DNA from: Crotophaga sulcirostris
Taxonomy: Eukaryota > Chordata > Aves > Cuculiformes > Crotophagidae
Reading direction: 5' to 3'
Length of the DNA stretch: 64,000 nt
Assembly: GCA_013397455.1 (NCBI GenBank)
Contig: VYZB01000339.1
Location: 186,001-250,000 of the forward strand
Position 1 is the first letter of the stretch. Each line of letters starts with the position of its first letter. A program made the position numbers and the translations under genes. Of this stretch, positions 37,581 through 51,214 are shown piece by piece. Under the pieces are notes generated by a model. It worked only from the letters and a program-made list of their open reading frames with translations. It had not been told where the DNA came from and made no database searches.

Positions 37581-40500
37581 ATGCTGAAAAAAATCCCCAG
37601 GTGCTGATTCTGCACTTAGCTGGCTTTTTTAAAAATTTAAAATTTTAAGTAGTAAGGGAAAATCCTTAATCCTAAGTGTATTTGCAGCCTAAACTCAAAG
37701 TCCATTATTTTCCTCATTTTCAGCTGATGGCACAAAAGAACAGAAGTGGTACTTTTTGTCAATATATAACATGACATGTCAGGGCACTTTAACAACAGAT
37801 ATTAACTTCAACAGAAATGACAGATATCACTGTATGCTCATTGATACTTTCACTTTTTCTTCTTTTTTATTAAGAGCTAAATTTAACTAAATCTTTAATT
37901 CTGTATATGTCCACGGGCAAGATACTTCTTTGCTCACCTGTCATGTTACAAAAATACCCTTCTCAGTGCCCTCTCTGCAAAGAGGCTGATAGGCATGCAA
38001 TGACCATGTCCTGGTTCTTGAAGTGATGCTCACTTCCTTTCCAAACTTCTCATAACAAGATACTGCAGCTTGAAACCCAAGTCCACGCTGTTTTTCAGCA
38101 GTGTGAGTGAAAATCAGAAATCTTTTATATCATCAACATATTTTTAGAAGTAAGCAAGGATTCATTATCTACGCAAATGACCAGTTGTGACAAAGAAAAG
38201 GCATTTCACTGCTAAGGGATCAGTGCCCCACTCTGCACACAGACATTTCTTTAACCTGAGAAAAAGCACTTGGTCTCTCTGTGTCTCGGTTCTCCATCCA
38301 TCAGGGATACAGGAGACGTTTCCTGACCTCACATGTCAAGGTAAATGCATCACTGTACTGAGATACTGACAAGAGTGTTTCTAATCTACGTATTATAATC
38401 TGCTAAGAAACTACAACTAAGAAAATTATGGTAGTGGAAGGATAGAATTGCAGTCAAATGAGAGGGAAAACTTCAAAGAAATATACAACTAGTATGTTTT
38501 TCTTCTTTTTTTTATTCCCCTCCCCCTCCATTTAACCTGATTTCAGTGGTTAATCGAGAAGTTAACAGGGAGGGAACACTTTTATTTATTCAAACTCAAT
38601 ACAGTCAGCAAGTGTATGCAGAGATAGAAATCAGGTTCTGCAGTACCTTTTGAAAGATTTGTCACTGCAAAGTTGAAGTTGGCATAACAGTCACAATCCA
38701 CAATGAGATTTGCCTCAAGTTACATGATAACTTTTCAATATTAACTCCATAGATGACAGGAATAAATGTATGTGGAGCAATGGAAATAACCATTTTCGAT
38801 GCTAACATTGTTACCATGTTATCGGTAACTCTCCTTAAGTTTTGTGGAAAATTTTCCTGCTTTGTGGTGTGGAGGAACACAATGCTAACAAGACCTGGAA
38901 TATTCTGAGAGACGGTTTCAGAACAGGAGTTATCTGGTCATTTGTGTGTCCATGAGTATAGATCAAATGAGTATATGTCACTAGGTATGCAAAGGCATAG
39001 AGGATTGCTTGATCTGACAGACCCCACTGAAATTGCTTCTCTGAAACAGTGAAGGAAGAAAGAAAGATCAGTCAGCCTTCAGGGAAGAGGAGAAAGTTGA
39101 AAAAAGGAAAAAAAACTGAAATATGTTGTATCCTGTAAGGAAACCACTACGTGTCTCACACACTATGGGGGTTTTTCTTTCTTAGAAGTAAGGAAGAAAT
39201 AGGAATACTGTAAGAAAGGAATAGCAAGAGACAACAAGGCCCCTTGTGTTTGAAACTGTAATGTGCTGTTGAAATGTGGAATCTATTGTTTTCCTCATTC
39301 CAGGCCTTTTGAATTAAGAAAAGAATATACTTTTCTTTCTTGTGCACAAACAAGTTTTAGTCTATTCTGAGAAACCTTGAAACTTGAGTTTCAGGATATA
39401 AAAAATTATCCAAGAGGTCCAAAGCTGTGACGCAAATATTATAAAACTTCACAGGGATGGAAATAACGTGATTTAAAATGCTGGTTCTCCTTCAGAGGAT
39501 CTTACTGTGGATCCCATTCTGTCCTGACTGACAAAGATCAAAGCGGTGACTGCATGTGACAATCTGACCCTGGAGCAGAAAGCAGAGCTGAGTGAGAGAT
39601 CTCAAGCTTGTATTCTGCAGAAGTCAACCCTGTATGCACAGCAAACATAAGACAAAGCTTCTGGGCAGCTGTCACATCACAGTGGACCTGAATGAAGTGC
39701 AGGGGACAGTGCAGTCTGACACCTTGGCTGTGGAAATCCTCTGTCTATCACACAGCCACTGGGTCACTGTTGTGCAAGGCACAAAGCTAGGCAGCACTGT
39801 GAGATCCTGTATTTATTACAGGCAGCTAGGCACTGTTACAATGTTGGATGTCTACCCAATGCCAGGAATAAATTAAATGACAGGCAGACTCAGCAGAGCA
39901 AAATACATAACCTCAGTAGACCATTCTACAGAGTCCTGGCAAATAGCCTTAGACGGTGCTACCCAATTAAATTTGCTTTCATCAGTCTCTGGGGGGTCTA
40001 AGTGTTTAAGGTTATAGACACTTTTCAGAGGCTTGTAAATAAATTAAGAGACAAGTAAAACTTTGGCAAAGCAAATAATGATGAAGTAATTGTTTACAGT
40101 CATATCAGGGACCTCACCCATGTGAAAGCTGTGATCTCTCAGAACCCAGAAGCTAGATTAAAAATTAAATTATTCTCAATGTGACATATTATTCCTGAAA
40201 TAGTATCTGGACTCAGGTGAGGAAGAATGATGTTTCCTTGCACTCTGGAGGCAATACTAGGCTGGCTTGTCCCTTGCTGTTACGATTTGATCTTTGCCAG
40301 ACTTTGTGCTTCAATCCCTGGGCTAAAAACAACAGAAAAAAAAAATTCCAAAAGAGGACCAGAACAGATGGACATCTGTATTTATTTGGCAAACTTGAAG
40401 TCTAGGAACTCTGCGTTTATTAAACTAAGAGAAACTTATAAATCATCTTACTTGCTTATTAACTGTGTTTTCTAGAAGTTACGAAGTTATCACAAAGTTT

Positions 40501-43500
40501 AAAATATGACTGTGATGATTAAACATGGTGGATCTGAGAGTTGATCTGATGAAGAAGAAAAGCAGCATACTGGTTGTGCATAAGGTAAAAGACCAACTTC
40601 CTGAGAGTAAAATGGTACTGTAACTTTTCTACAGGATGAACTATTAGAAAATCCCTCCCTCTCTTCCTTGTCTTCACAGCAAACAAAATGGAGAAATGCT
40701 GAATTCATGAGATTAGGTATTATAATCTAGCAACATGATATAGAAATTGTTAATTTAGAATGTGTAAAGCCCAAGGAATAAATCTGCTATCCTCAGTGGA
40801 TAATCCACAGGGGGAAATAGGACCTACATCTTCAGGTACAGAGGTCCCATTTCACTCCAAAAGGAGAAAGCAATACTGTGCAGAAAATGTCGTACTAACA
40901 TGAAATGGGAGTTTCTGAGGCATTTTTGCAGTTAAAATACTGTACAGCAGCATGCATTGCTGAATGAAGGTCAAAGGAGCATGTGCTCTGATTGCCAGGG
41001 GACCAGGGCTCCTGCGCAAAGCTTGCTCTGAGTAAAGAGGCTTGGCAATTGGGAAAAATAGTCGGTTGTTCAGGAGAGAAGGAGCAAGAAAGCTAACAGA
41101 GGAAAGACAGGCCGGGAGGGAAATCACAGCATCGTCCGTGTAAAATTAGGTTTTGCTTTGGTTAAGGGGGAACTGGTTGTTAACTGTGAATAAGTGTTTA
41201 TATTAGGTATATATTTGGAAAGTTTGCATAAGGAACAGTATTCCAAATACTATTTTTTATGTTCCATATACATGCACAAGCTTGCTAGATTTATTATATA
41301 TTCCTATTATATGAAACTATGTTGTAATTTTCCTTCAGAAATTGACTGAAAATCTTTTCATCCAGTAACCTGCTCTTTTACATGCAATAGCTCAGAGCTA
41401 TACTTCTGCAACGTTCCCCTGAAAGTCCTTATTAGCTAAGACTCTTTCCTGCACTTCAGCTGAGAATTAAGATGGCATAAAGGAATAAAAGGGTGACAGT
41501 AGATTTGTATATAAAATAGCTTCAGAATTTCCTTATCCATTATAATGGCCTTTAACATTCTGCAAGATTGAGCCCTTTATGGTCCTTAAGGAGTGTTGCT
41601 TGTATGTCCTGTTTCAAGGAAACGTACAATTCAAGAATACAGTGCTCAGAGTATTTATTTCTAGCCCTACCTTTTGTGTACTTTTGATATTTCAATATAT
41701 GAAAATACTCTAATGATTAAGGTGAAGGCACTAACTTAACACTCACCCCTTCCCCACTCCTTTCATCTGAAAAATGTACCTCAGAGTTCAGGCAATACAT
41801 GAGATTGACTGGGCTTATGTCTTCTGGAAGTCAAGAAACACATCTGACAATTGGAAAGGATTTCATTGTAGGTGCTACTAAAAAGTGAAAATAAAACTAC
41901 AGAGAATAATAATAATATTACACAGCAATTTATTCTGTGACTATAACCTGTTTCTCTACTTGTGGGATAACAGTTTTCTCTACTGCTATAGTATTTGCAG
42001 AAGCGCTCTAATTCATAAATGTAATTAATAAAAATAGCTTCACAATCCCATTTCATTAAAATTGTGCACCAGTCAATGCATTCTACAACTGTTAATGGAT
42101 TTGTCTCTTTGGACTGCTCATTTATAGTACCTTGTGATTACTCAGTACTTGAGATGCATTAGCTAATTGTAATTGGCTGGATAAGTCACATGGCAGTATT
42201 TTTTTGTGTAGCTTAATGAACGTGTTGCTGTACATATTGGTGCTTGTAAATGTAAAATTTTATCACTATGTGAATATTCATGCATGTTATATTGATATTC
42301 TCTTCCTGTAAATAGCTGTGCCAGAAAAACTGTTTTATGAATATTTGCAGAAGGGGAACAGATAAAAGAGACAGTATGTTGGAGGTAAATAATTTGAACA
42401 TTTGTGGTAATATTCATACTAAATGTTTTGCAAGATTTGCCTAGCCTTACTTAAGAACAGTTTCCCAGGAAATGAACGGTGAGTTTCTCCTGTACTCACC
42501 TCCTTGCTTCTAGAGGGAACTACAGAAACTCTGTTGTCCCAATATATGTTGGCAGGTCTGACCTATTGTACCAGCAAAGCCAGCCAGCTCTCCAGAGGAC
42601 AACAGGTTGTAGAAAAATGTCAAGAAAGGCAGCACACGTGGAGCATAGCAGGTGAAACAGAAAGTCTTTGAATTGCTTCTAATATGCTCCCAAAACAGAA
42701 ATTTCCTTCTCAAGTTGTGACCTTCTGTAATCACATTAATTTGAATATTTGATGTCTATTCTTATGGTGCAGACCTTGCTCCCTAAAGGTACTTACAGGC
42801 CACTCTTCCTGCAGTTTATAGCAGGAATGGATAATTAAAGCAAAACCACATACTTGTAAGTAAGCATGGCTTTATTCAATGTGCAGCTGCAGATGTGTCA
42901 TGACAGTTAGGCTATATTCAAGTTCCAACATTTATGCAGCCAGTGACAAAAAACCATTCAATTGTGTGAGATTTCTTTGGTCTTTGGAGAGAGGATGGAC
43001 TTTTGTACCAGGGCAACCTCTGGGTCTTCCCTGCTGCCCCAATTCATCTGTCATAAGCAGTATTGTAGAAGGAGGGCAGACTTAGGCTTGGAGTTCTCTG
43101 GTAAGATCCTGAATTGGAGGGGCTCCTGTTAGACATTTGGCTGTTGCTCTGGGGTGGGAGAACCGTGTCTTGGGACACCCAGGTGGTGCAGACCAGTCGT
43201 GGGTCAGTGTAGCAGGAACAAGGGACATGAGTGGCTTCTGCTGTGCCTCTGTAGTGGTAATGCCATGTAGTCAGCTCCTAACAGTGAGATCAGAGTGACT
43301 ATCCATTAGCTGAGGAGCTGGAAAAGGCTTTGCAATCAGAGACACGGACAGTTTATCTGAGCTTTACTTGCAAGAATAGGTAATGTCCTGATAACCTGCT
43401 GTTGTTCATTTCCCTCATGGTAAAGTCTCGTCTCCAAATAACTATAATGATTTTTAAAAAATATAACTACCGTTGGGCAGCAACTCCAGGGGATGAAACG

Positions 43501-43975
43501 ACTGTATGAAACCCCCATGGGAAGCAGGAGATACCTTTTCAGACAGGTTGAGTATAAATATGAGGACTTTCTGATTTTTCTACCTGGTGAAAGATAATTG
43601 GCCTCCACAGATCAATGAGTTCCAAAACTACATTTCCTGTCAGCTCTTCAAAAGTCCTACTGAGCCCCAAATGCACAAACCTCTTTTCCTAGCTCTGCCA
43701 GCAAACTGGGGCTTGTCTTTCAGCAACAACCAAGAGGGAGCACATATGCCAGAGACAGAAGAAAAGCAGACAAAATCAGGTGCTCTGCAGTCAAACATCT
43801 ACTCAAACTCTACAGCAGTAGCAATGTCCTCCAGAGCCTCTACACGCTCCCACAAGGAGCCTTGCCAAGCATGACATGGTGTGCACAGCCATGCTGCCTG
43901 CCTGCTGCCTGGAGTGCTCTGCTCAGGCAGGAGATTTTGAGGGAGAATGAGAATCAGGAGGTGAAAGACCAAAAT
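37581..43975. other. AT-rich non-coding DNA, nothing firmly recognised
   Basis: No gene can be supported. The 41990-42200 part is rich in TAATTA and TAATTG-type sites and could be regulatory. The 39592-39876 plus frame (94 codons) and the 42.5-43.3 kb GC-richer DNA show no family motifs. Confidence 0.45.
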
Positions 43976-44016
43976 ACAGGAAAACCGCCTGTACAGGAAA
44001 CACAGGAAAACCATCT
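43976..44016. repeat. Short imperfect tandem repeat (ACAGGAAAAC units)
   Basis: ACAGGAAAACCGCCT, a partial ACAGGAAAC and ACAGGAAAACCATCT follow each other within 41 bases. Confidence 0.7.
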
Positions 44017-45350
44017 CAGAGCTAAAAAACTGCACTGCATGAACCATGAGTGTTTGTATAGACTTTCACTGTTAAAGTCAAGTGCTTGCAAAATTGGATA
44101 TGGAGGGGAGCAACCATGACATCTCTTATAATAGCTGCTGCCCCTCAGCTGCCTTATGCTTTCACTTCACTGGAGAAATCACTGGCTAGGGAACACTGAC
44201 CAAAGTAAATCCTTTTGCCTTTAAAGCTATCTATTTTGAGCACATGCCTCACCAGTTTTGGTTAATTATACAAGAAGTTATTGATGAGGAAACATAAGAA
44301 ATGTGCAAACATGGTGTGTCACACACTGGGACAACAGCAGTCTGGAGAGGGATTCCCTATTTTGCTACAATCTCACTTACTATAATCTCTTGATGAAATA
44401 AATCGCTTGATAGGCAATGTATAATGCAGTCTAAAGTATGATGGTTCTCACTGTTTGTAATCTAAATTGGATATGCCCTTATTGCCCTCTTTGCCAGAGC
44501 TATCAAGGGCTTAATAGCTTTCTTGTGCTTGTGTGATTATTTCAAATCACCTTTTCAGTAACTCATTTTTACCATAAGTTATGTTTGATCACATTTGAAC
44601 TTGCAAACGTACTATTTAAAATTTTTACCTTGTTTCTTGATAATGGATTTCATGTATCATTTGCAAAATGAAACACATCTTTCTCATTGACCCTGTGACC
44701 AAACATCTCCTGTTGGCTGCCTCCACCCCAGGAATTGTTTCCGCCTCCTCCATGGCTTGCATTGCTTTCATCTCATTCCCTCTTTTTGTTATTTCAGGGG
44801 TCTGTGAGCAATGCCTACATCTGTCTTTGAACCATTCGGCTGGCTTCCACATTGCTTCTGCTCTCGTATTCACAGTGAATGCTCGACCAACTGCACTGTG
44901 GTCTCTGTTACAAATCTTCACTCTTCTGGTTAATCCTGCTCCACTGCCAACGGAGATGATGTTACTGTGTTATCCAGCTGCTCTATCCTCACCTACAGTC
45001 ACCTTGCTAGTGAGATTTTGTAATAAAAGCACAACATCTGCCTGATAAACTGCTGTGATTCTTTTACTTAGTGAAGCTCAGTTTGTTGCTCGTAAAAGTG
45101 GTGAGTAAACCTTGGAAGCTTTCGTGCAGAAATGTGTTAGTTTACTTTCCCTTCTCTCCCTCTTCTCTTAAATTATCTTACTTTCTAATTTTTTGGTTAG
45201 TTATTAGCTTAGAAATTCCGTGGGCTTACAAAGATTTCCCAGTGCAGTCCTTATTTCCACTTAACTCCTTCAAGGGCAGTTCTGGTGTTGAGCCAATTAA
45301 ACTGGTTATTGAAATGGTACCCAGTCTATGCCTTATGCCCCGCCTTGCCG
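44017..45350. other. Stop-poor stretch without recognised gene
   Basis: A 125-codon plus frame (44668-45045) and a 98-codon minus frame (44921-44625) overlap, and a 145-codon plus frame (45071-45508) follows. Long frames on both strands over the same bases point to base composition rather than coding. No family motif or splice structure was found. An AATAAA-like sequence (GTAATAAAAGC) lies near 45021. Confidence 0.3.
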
Positions 45351-45393
45351 TAACCTGCCTCCGGCCCCAGTGTAGCCTGCCTCCAGCCCATGG
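45351..45393 (+). repeat. 22-bp GC-rich tandem duplication
   Basis: TAACCTGCCTCCGGCCCCAG is followed by TAGCCTGCCTCCAGCCCATGG, two copies with a period of 22 bases and a few mismatches. Confidence 0.75.
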
Positions 45394-46032
45394 TGTTTCT
45401 CCTGATTGCTGCTTCTTCTCAGGTAAACAGCATGGCAGAGGCAGAGCTCAGGAGACAATCCCATCTCCACGTATCCCTCCTACTTCTCACTCTTGGATAA
45501 AGACATGAATGTCACCAGAGAATGCTGCAAAGGAAAGGTATAATCCATTCTGGATTACCTGTCACCAGAAATAATTTATATTCTAGGACAGTATGACCCT
45601 ACCTAAAGCATTTGGAAAGAGGAAACATGAAGAAAATATGCTGACATGGGAAGGCAATGGAAAATATCCACTGTTACTGGTGAAAAACAATGTTACTCCT
45701 TTCTGGAATAAGTCAGTGAGGGCCAAGACTAAACTCTTCAGGGTTTCTACCGTAGTTGCAAAACATCTGCTTGATCTGCAAATTGAATAACGAAGTTTTT
45801 GCAAGGTGAAAACCGCCTGTATTTGTCTTGAGGTTGTGAAAAACACCTGGATCTTATACTAGTAGCTCCATAGAGAACAATATTAATCCAAAAAACAAGG
45901 CTGTAGATACGTGCCCTCTTCTGTCTTTTTTCTTATACATATTCATGTACCATAATACTGACTGGACTCTCAAACTTTTCTGTTGACACTGGTTTTGACC
46001 TGTGGTTCTCAGAGGTCCAGAGATGCAGTGTG
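45394..46032. other. Non-coding DNA, nothing recognised
   Basis: No supported gene or repeat. Frames up to 87 codons lack motifs. Confidence 0.5.
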
Positions 46033-46045
46033 GTTGCTTGGCAAC
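46033..46045. promoter_or_regulatory. Near-palindromic RFX X-box-like site
   Basis: GTTGCTTGGCAAC fits the RFX-family X-box pattern of two GTTGC half-sites. It is followed by GCG. RFX sites often occur at ciliary gene promoters, but no promoter or gene is recognised here, so binding is conjectural. Confidence 0.35.
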
Positions 46046-49000
46046 GCGAACACACCAGTTCTTTGGTGGTGATGAACATTTTTTAAGGAACATTTTCCTT
46101 TTTCTGCTGCTGAATGGATAAGAGCAAAGATGACTCAGACTGTGATGCCTGACCTGGGCTTTCGGGGCTGTAATTCAGGGTTTTATGGGTGCAGAGTTCT
46201 GGTTGACATAGGGACAAATTTGGACCCAGACTTGACATTCATTAACCCCAGGGATGGGGTAATTATGTTTAGATTTTCAAGTATTTAAGATTTGGGATTT
46301 TGCCTCAGACAAAAATATTGTAAGGAACTATTTCTTTTAAGTCCCTTTTTTATTAAACTTGGCTTGAAGGCAGAGTGCACAATTCCAGTCAGGGCAAGCT
46401 TTTGCAAAGGGGGAGAAATCGGAAGTACTGCCATTTGTGCAAAGGCAGAACTTTTCTGTTTGCTCTGGGGAAGACCAACCCATCAGCACTCCTACAGGGA
46501 TTTCTGCTTGTGAAAGGCACCGTACATGCCATCTCATGTTGCATCAACTGCTGTTTTTACAGCCATCTCCATGCACTGCATTTCACAAGTCCATGCATAC
46601 ATGGTGCCTAAGCCTTAGGGAGCTTATAGAAAGACTAAAGCCATATAATAGGATGATCACCAGCCATTTACCAAGGTTTCAGACTTACCAAACCTTGCCA
46701 AAGACCAACAACTTTATCATTAAGGTAGCTGAATCTCTGTGCTTCTTTTTGGTGAGCACCTCTTTTGGCACAACTCTCATTTTCAGATCAAGAAGTTCTG
46801 ATTTCAGTCTTCCTCCTTCTATAGTTCTTTGTAATTTTTATAATTATGGATTTAATTATATTAAATTTATTAAGAAATATGATTGTATAATTCTTGTAAT
46901 TATTCCAGCTGGGTTTAGTTTATAAGTCTTTGGTAAATTTGCTGCCTCACTGTGGCAAGAAATTAGGTAATTCAGAAAAGGTATAGGAAGGCAAGTGTAC
47001 ATACGTCTTTGCTTTGAGAAAATGTCAGGCAGAGAAAAAGGAAACCAAAAGCAGCCAGATTTTGGAAGATCTACATGTATTTGACATATGCACAGTGCCT
47101 CTAGTCTTTACTTAGAATTGATGTAAGCCACAGTAAATTAGACAGCCTCTAGGCTTACTTACATTCTGAATTTAGTCCTATAATATTTTTTCCTCCAAAG
47201 CAACAATCAAGTAATCCATCAGATTGTCAGCAAATTGTCTGTGTGCCACGTATTAATCTCACTTTTCTTATCCCATCTTCTTTTGTTTCAGTGTGAATTC
47301 AGTTGCAGATGAAGTCTGCTTAGGCCCCAATACTCCACAAATAATGTAGCCCAAGAAAGAGTTAACTAATAAGAAAAAAACATGCCATCTAAGCTGGTGC
47401 TCTGTGAGAAAACGATGCTAAATGAGTGCTGTAGACAGGACTGTAGCTGGAAATTCTTACTTAAAAAAACCAGCATGTAGCATTTGACTTGCTTCCTACT
47501 AGGTGATCGGCAGCAGGCTTTAAGTTAACAGTGATACCAAATGGTTTATTTGGCTGTCAGTTTCAAGGAGAGAATTCATAGTGGAAACAAACAGGCAGCC
47601 TACAGTGACATCTTTAAGCGAAGCCTGCTTTCAGACAACTGTGAAAGTACAGACATATCTCCACTAGCAAGCAAGAGGAGCAAGTCTCATGGAATATTTT
47701 ATTCAAGACTCCTGCTTTTGTTCTAAGTTTCCTGCAGGGAACAGTGGCTTGTGTTGCCACCAGAGAGTGGATTATACACAAAAGCAAACTGAATTTGAAA
47801 ATGGAACAAGAATTCGTGCCATTCCACCTTTCCTTATGTTTGTTTTCACGCAGCAATCCATCACTGCAAAACAAAACTTTAATGATACAGTACACCAGTA
47901 CAGGCCCATGTCACAAGAATCTTTTCAGGTTCTTACCCTTTAAAAATAAAGTGAAGGAAAGTACTTTGAAGCACCATCTTTCTATCTCCTAGAAATGGTC
48001 AGTGACAAAATAACGATTTATGCCGAGAGAGAAGTGGCTCAGCTGATGTAGGGCCAGTTGAATTTCTTCATTTTCTTTCTTAAGAGTAGGTCATGTAGCA
48101 TATCAGAAGTAAAAGCTGAGAGATGATAAGATTTTTTTATTTGCTTCATCTTTCAATGAATGGTCCTTCTCTGTAGATGCAGGAATCCCTGATGGGTAAG
48201 GGGAATTTAATAAGAATATGCACAAGTTCCCTGTGGTTGAATTTATGTGTGTGATGCCAGTTGCAGACACACTCATCTGACCAACTTCTTTATCTTTTTT
48301 TTCTAGAAAATGTTGTACTGATAGCAAAAAGGAAAGTATTATCACCAGCAGAAGAGGATTACTTATCTTGTAGTGGGAACTAAATCCACGCAATGATACT
48401 GGAATAAGGTATGCTTTTATACTTCTTCACATGAAACAAGTGGTCTGACAGGGAATTCCCTGGAGGCACATCTTGTCTCTGGCCAAGGCTGAGCGCTCTT
48501 AATCCTGAAGCAGGATCTGGTGGCTATATAAGCACTGAGTTCTGGGAGGACACTGCAGCTCTCCACAAGCTTATGGTCCTTTGTTGGTCCATGTTGGGAG
48601 CTGGTTACAGCTCCTATATTCCTAGCTATCCTCCTTCCCACTACGTGCACACAACAACAAGGAAAGAGAGGGTCTGAGGGTCCTGATGTATAGGATCTCT
48701 GTACACTCTTAGCATGAGGACAGGACTTACCCCAAAGCTTGGAAGTTTCCAAGTTTGACAGATAGTGTTACGAGAAGAGGGTATATTTTTATGGCTATTT
48801 TAGTATAGAATATATTTCAATGAGTTTGCCTAATTCTACCCTTTAATTTTAGTCTTTTCATTAATGTTGAAATGATGGAAAAAGCCTTTTAAAAACTCTG
48901 AGACTGTGGTTTTCACTAGTTTAAGCTCTTGACAGGTACTAAAGAGAAAAGTAAGATAAGAAGAATGTCATTTTCGTTACTATTTTGAGTTTTTTTGGTA

Positions 49001-49131
49001 TCTCTATCTTGTTTGCAAAACCTATGTCTTTCTCAGTGCTTCTACAATAAACTTGCAGGAGTATTAGATGGGAGGGAGATGGTTATTTCTGTAAGGCTAC
49101 TCCATTGCCGTGGGGTCAATGTAGTGTTAGG
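46046..49131. other. Non-coding DNA, nothing recognised
   Basis: A 162-codon plus frame at 46437-46925 overlaps other frames on both strands. It ends in AT-rich, Ile/Phe-rich sequence, has no motifs and is judged a chance frame. No repeats are recognised. Confidence 0.45.
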
Positions 49132-49235
49132 ATCATAGAATCATAGAATGGTTTGAGTTGGAAGGAAGGAAGGATCCTTAGAGATCATCCAGTTCTAACC
49201 CCCCTGCCATGGGGTCTTCCACTGGATCTTCAGGT
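49132..49235 (-). mobile_element. CR1 LINE 3' end, 5'-truncated
   Basis: The plus strand begins ATCATAGAATCATAGAATGG, then has TTTGAGTTGGAAGG, TTAGAGATCATCCAGTTC and AACCCCCCTGCCATGG, and continues to a diverged CTTCCACTGGATCTTCAGG. This is the reverse complement of the CR1 3' end with two intact tail repeats, so the element lies on the minus strand with its 3' terminus at 49132. An extra AAGGAAGG near 49161 looks like local slippage. Only about 100 bp is retained. Confidence 0.95.
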
Positions 49236-50535
49236 TTATTTCATAAAAGAATTATTTTAAAAACACAAAATAAAAACAGAACAGTCAACAGAAAAGGACA
49301 GAGGAAAAAATCCCCTGACTTTAAAAATTAGGAGCAATAACTTAATCTGATGTTAGAGGAAATAAATCAATAAAAGTAATTTTGTGTTACATGTGAAGGC
49401 TTCACAGTCCTAGCTTTCAACTTTCTGTCAGTTTCACAGTTTTAATTCACTTATGGAATTTCAAATTGAACCCATTTTTGTCCAGTCATCCTCTTTCTCA
49501 GGGTAGTTTATCAAATCTACTTTTGAAACACATCATCCAAACAGGGATGGGCTTTGTAGCCCACAGGCTCTGGCCACGTCATACGGCATGAAAGAATATG
49601 CTCAGGGATCCAGGGAAACATGTAATGTGATTCTGGAACTGGAGGCATTGGGGATATCAGCTGGATTGCACCTGGGCTTTACAAGCGCAGTGGTCAGGGT
49701 AATGGCAGCTGTGAGTCTGAGGTCTGTATGCCCATTTCCTAGGTAAATATTGCAGAAATGCAATCAAGTGGAAGTGATGTAATGACAAACATTTTGTTTT
49801 CTCATAAGACATCTGCCACCCAAGATTTGGGCTCCTGTCACAAGGGACAATAAGCTTCATCTACAATAACTACAGGTAGCTCTGCCCCAGGCTAAAACCT
49901 TTCAAAAACATCTGAAGAAAAGATAAAACAAAAAGAGGACACAATCTCATGAGTTGGTTGGCTCAGTGGCAGGTGTCAATGCTTATGCCCTTCATATCTT
50001 AGTATAGTGGCACTTGACCCAAAGTCAACCCATACCCAGTCGTTTCCTACAATATTACCTGTAGAACTTTGCCGCTCACTGTTTTGCCATAGCAGCTATG
50101 ATTTGCCATATAACACTGCAACATATATTGCAGCATCCCAGGGACATAGACCACTATAACTGGAAAAAAAATTGCCCACATCCCTGGAAATTCACAGCAG
50201 CTTCTCCCTCATTGCAATTGCCTTTCTGCCTGACTCATTGCCATGGGATGTTTTTATAGGCACATGAGAGCAATGGCTTTCATTTAGTGATAATGAATAG
50301 GTTCCTTTACATGTGACCCCTGGACTACTTAATTTCAGCCTCTTGTGCTGTTGCAGGCTTTGTTGAATGTATCAAGGAAGAAGCAAACCCTCTGTGCAGG
50401 TAGCCTTTGCCCAGTATGACAGACTGAACCCTTCTTTGTACCTGTGGCAGATTTGCAAACTCAGTGGTGGCCAGAGGATGCTCCAGAGAGGAATCACAAG
50501 AGATGTTGAGCTCACTCAATGCCAGAAATGAGTGG
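49236..50535. other. Non-coding DNA, nothing recognised
   Basis: No supported gene or repeat lies between the CR1 tail and the duplicated element. Confidence 0.5.
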
Positions 50536-50690
50536 TATTTCATATGTTTCTAGGAAACATCAGATAAGCATAGCAGCAGAGCATTAATAAAGACACCCAC
50601 TAATTTGTAACATATATTAATCATATTTTGAGAGCACAGAATGACTTTCGTTTTAGCTCCTGGAAAGAATTTTCATTGTAGAATGCCTCT
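50536..50690 (+). repeat. Duplicated element, copy A
   Basis: Bases 50551-50690 align without gaps to 52161-52300 with 21 mismatches in 140 positions (85% identity). Weaker similarity extends about 15 bases upstream. Shared invariant blocks include GGAAACATCAGATAAGCA, GCAGAGCATTAATAA, ACCCACTAATTTG and TTTTCATTGTAGAAT. No other copy was seen in the window and I do not recognise it as a known transposon. The shared GATA-like (AGATAA) and homeodomain-like (CTAATTTG, CATTAAT) sites would fit a duplicated regulatory element. Confidence 0.85.
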
Positions 50691-51214
50691 TTGTAGAAAC
50701 AATTTTTAGCACTCATTGCCAATAATGAGTGGTGGACAGAAAACTCTGTTGGAACATCTTCTTCCTCAAAGCTTTCTGGATGTTAAATATTTTTACAACT
50801 CAACTCCTTTTCTTGTAACCTACAAAAATATTTTTTTTTCAGAGCACAGTTTCCAAATCCAGACATTTCATGAACAAATCTGCAACAGCGGGGCTCTCCA
50901 GCCCATATGGAGAGCCCAGTTTACATTTGTCACCAGATTCCCCAAAGGGAATTTCTGGGAAATGAGAGAAGCGCTTTATGAGTCTCTAAATGAAGGAACA
51001 TCAGAGATTGAAATAAATTGTATTGCTGCTTAAGAAACTAGGGCATTTATCTCTTTAACTGCTTATCAAGATAATAAATGAACTTAATAACCAACATCAC
51101 TAGCTCTATCAACACTTGCAAGCACTATCAAGATCTACTGAAGGCAAACCAAAGCACCGAAGACCCTTTGACCCCACCATAAACTAACTAATTTGTGGAG
51201 AATTGTTAAAACAA
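50691..51214. other. Spacer with 105-codon open frame, doubtful
   Basis: A plus-strand frame 50716-51033 (105 codons) directly follows copy A, with an AG preceded by a nine-T run inside it at about 50840. No family was recognised. Coding is possible but unsupported. Confidence 0.2.
50891..50917. repeat. Inverted repeat, 9-bp perfect GC-rich arms
   Basis: GGGCTCTCC at 50891-50899 and GGAGAGCCC at 50909-50917 are exact reverse complements with a 9-base spacer. It lies between the duplicated elements. Confidence 0.85.

Noticed and set aside
44625..45508. Overlapping 98-145 codon frames on both strands
   Set aside because: Long frames on opposite strands over the same bases indicate composition. 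No motif, splice pattern or family was recognised.
46437..46925. 162-codon plus-strand frame
   Set aside because: It overlaps several other frames, has no domain, and ends in an AT-rich Ile/Phe/Tyr run typical of chance.
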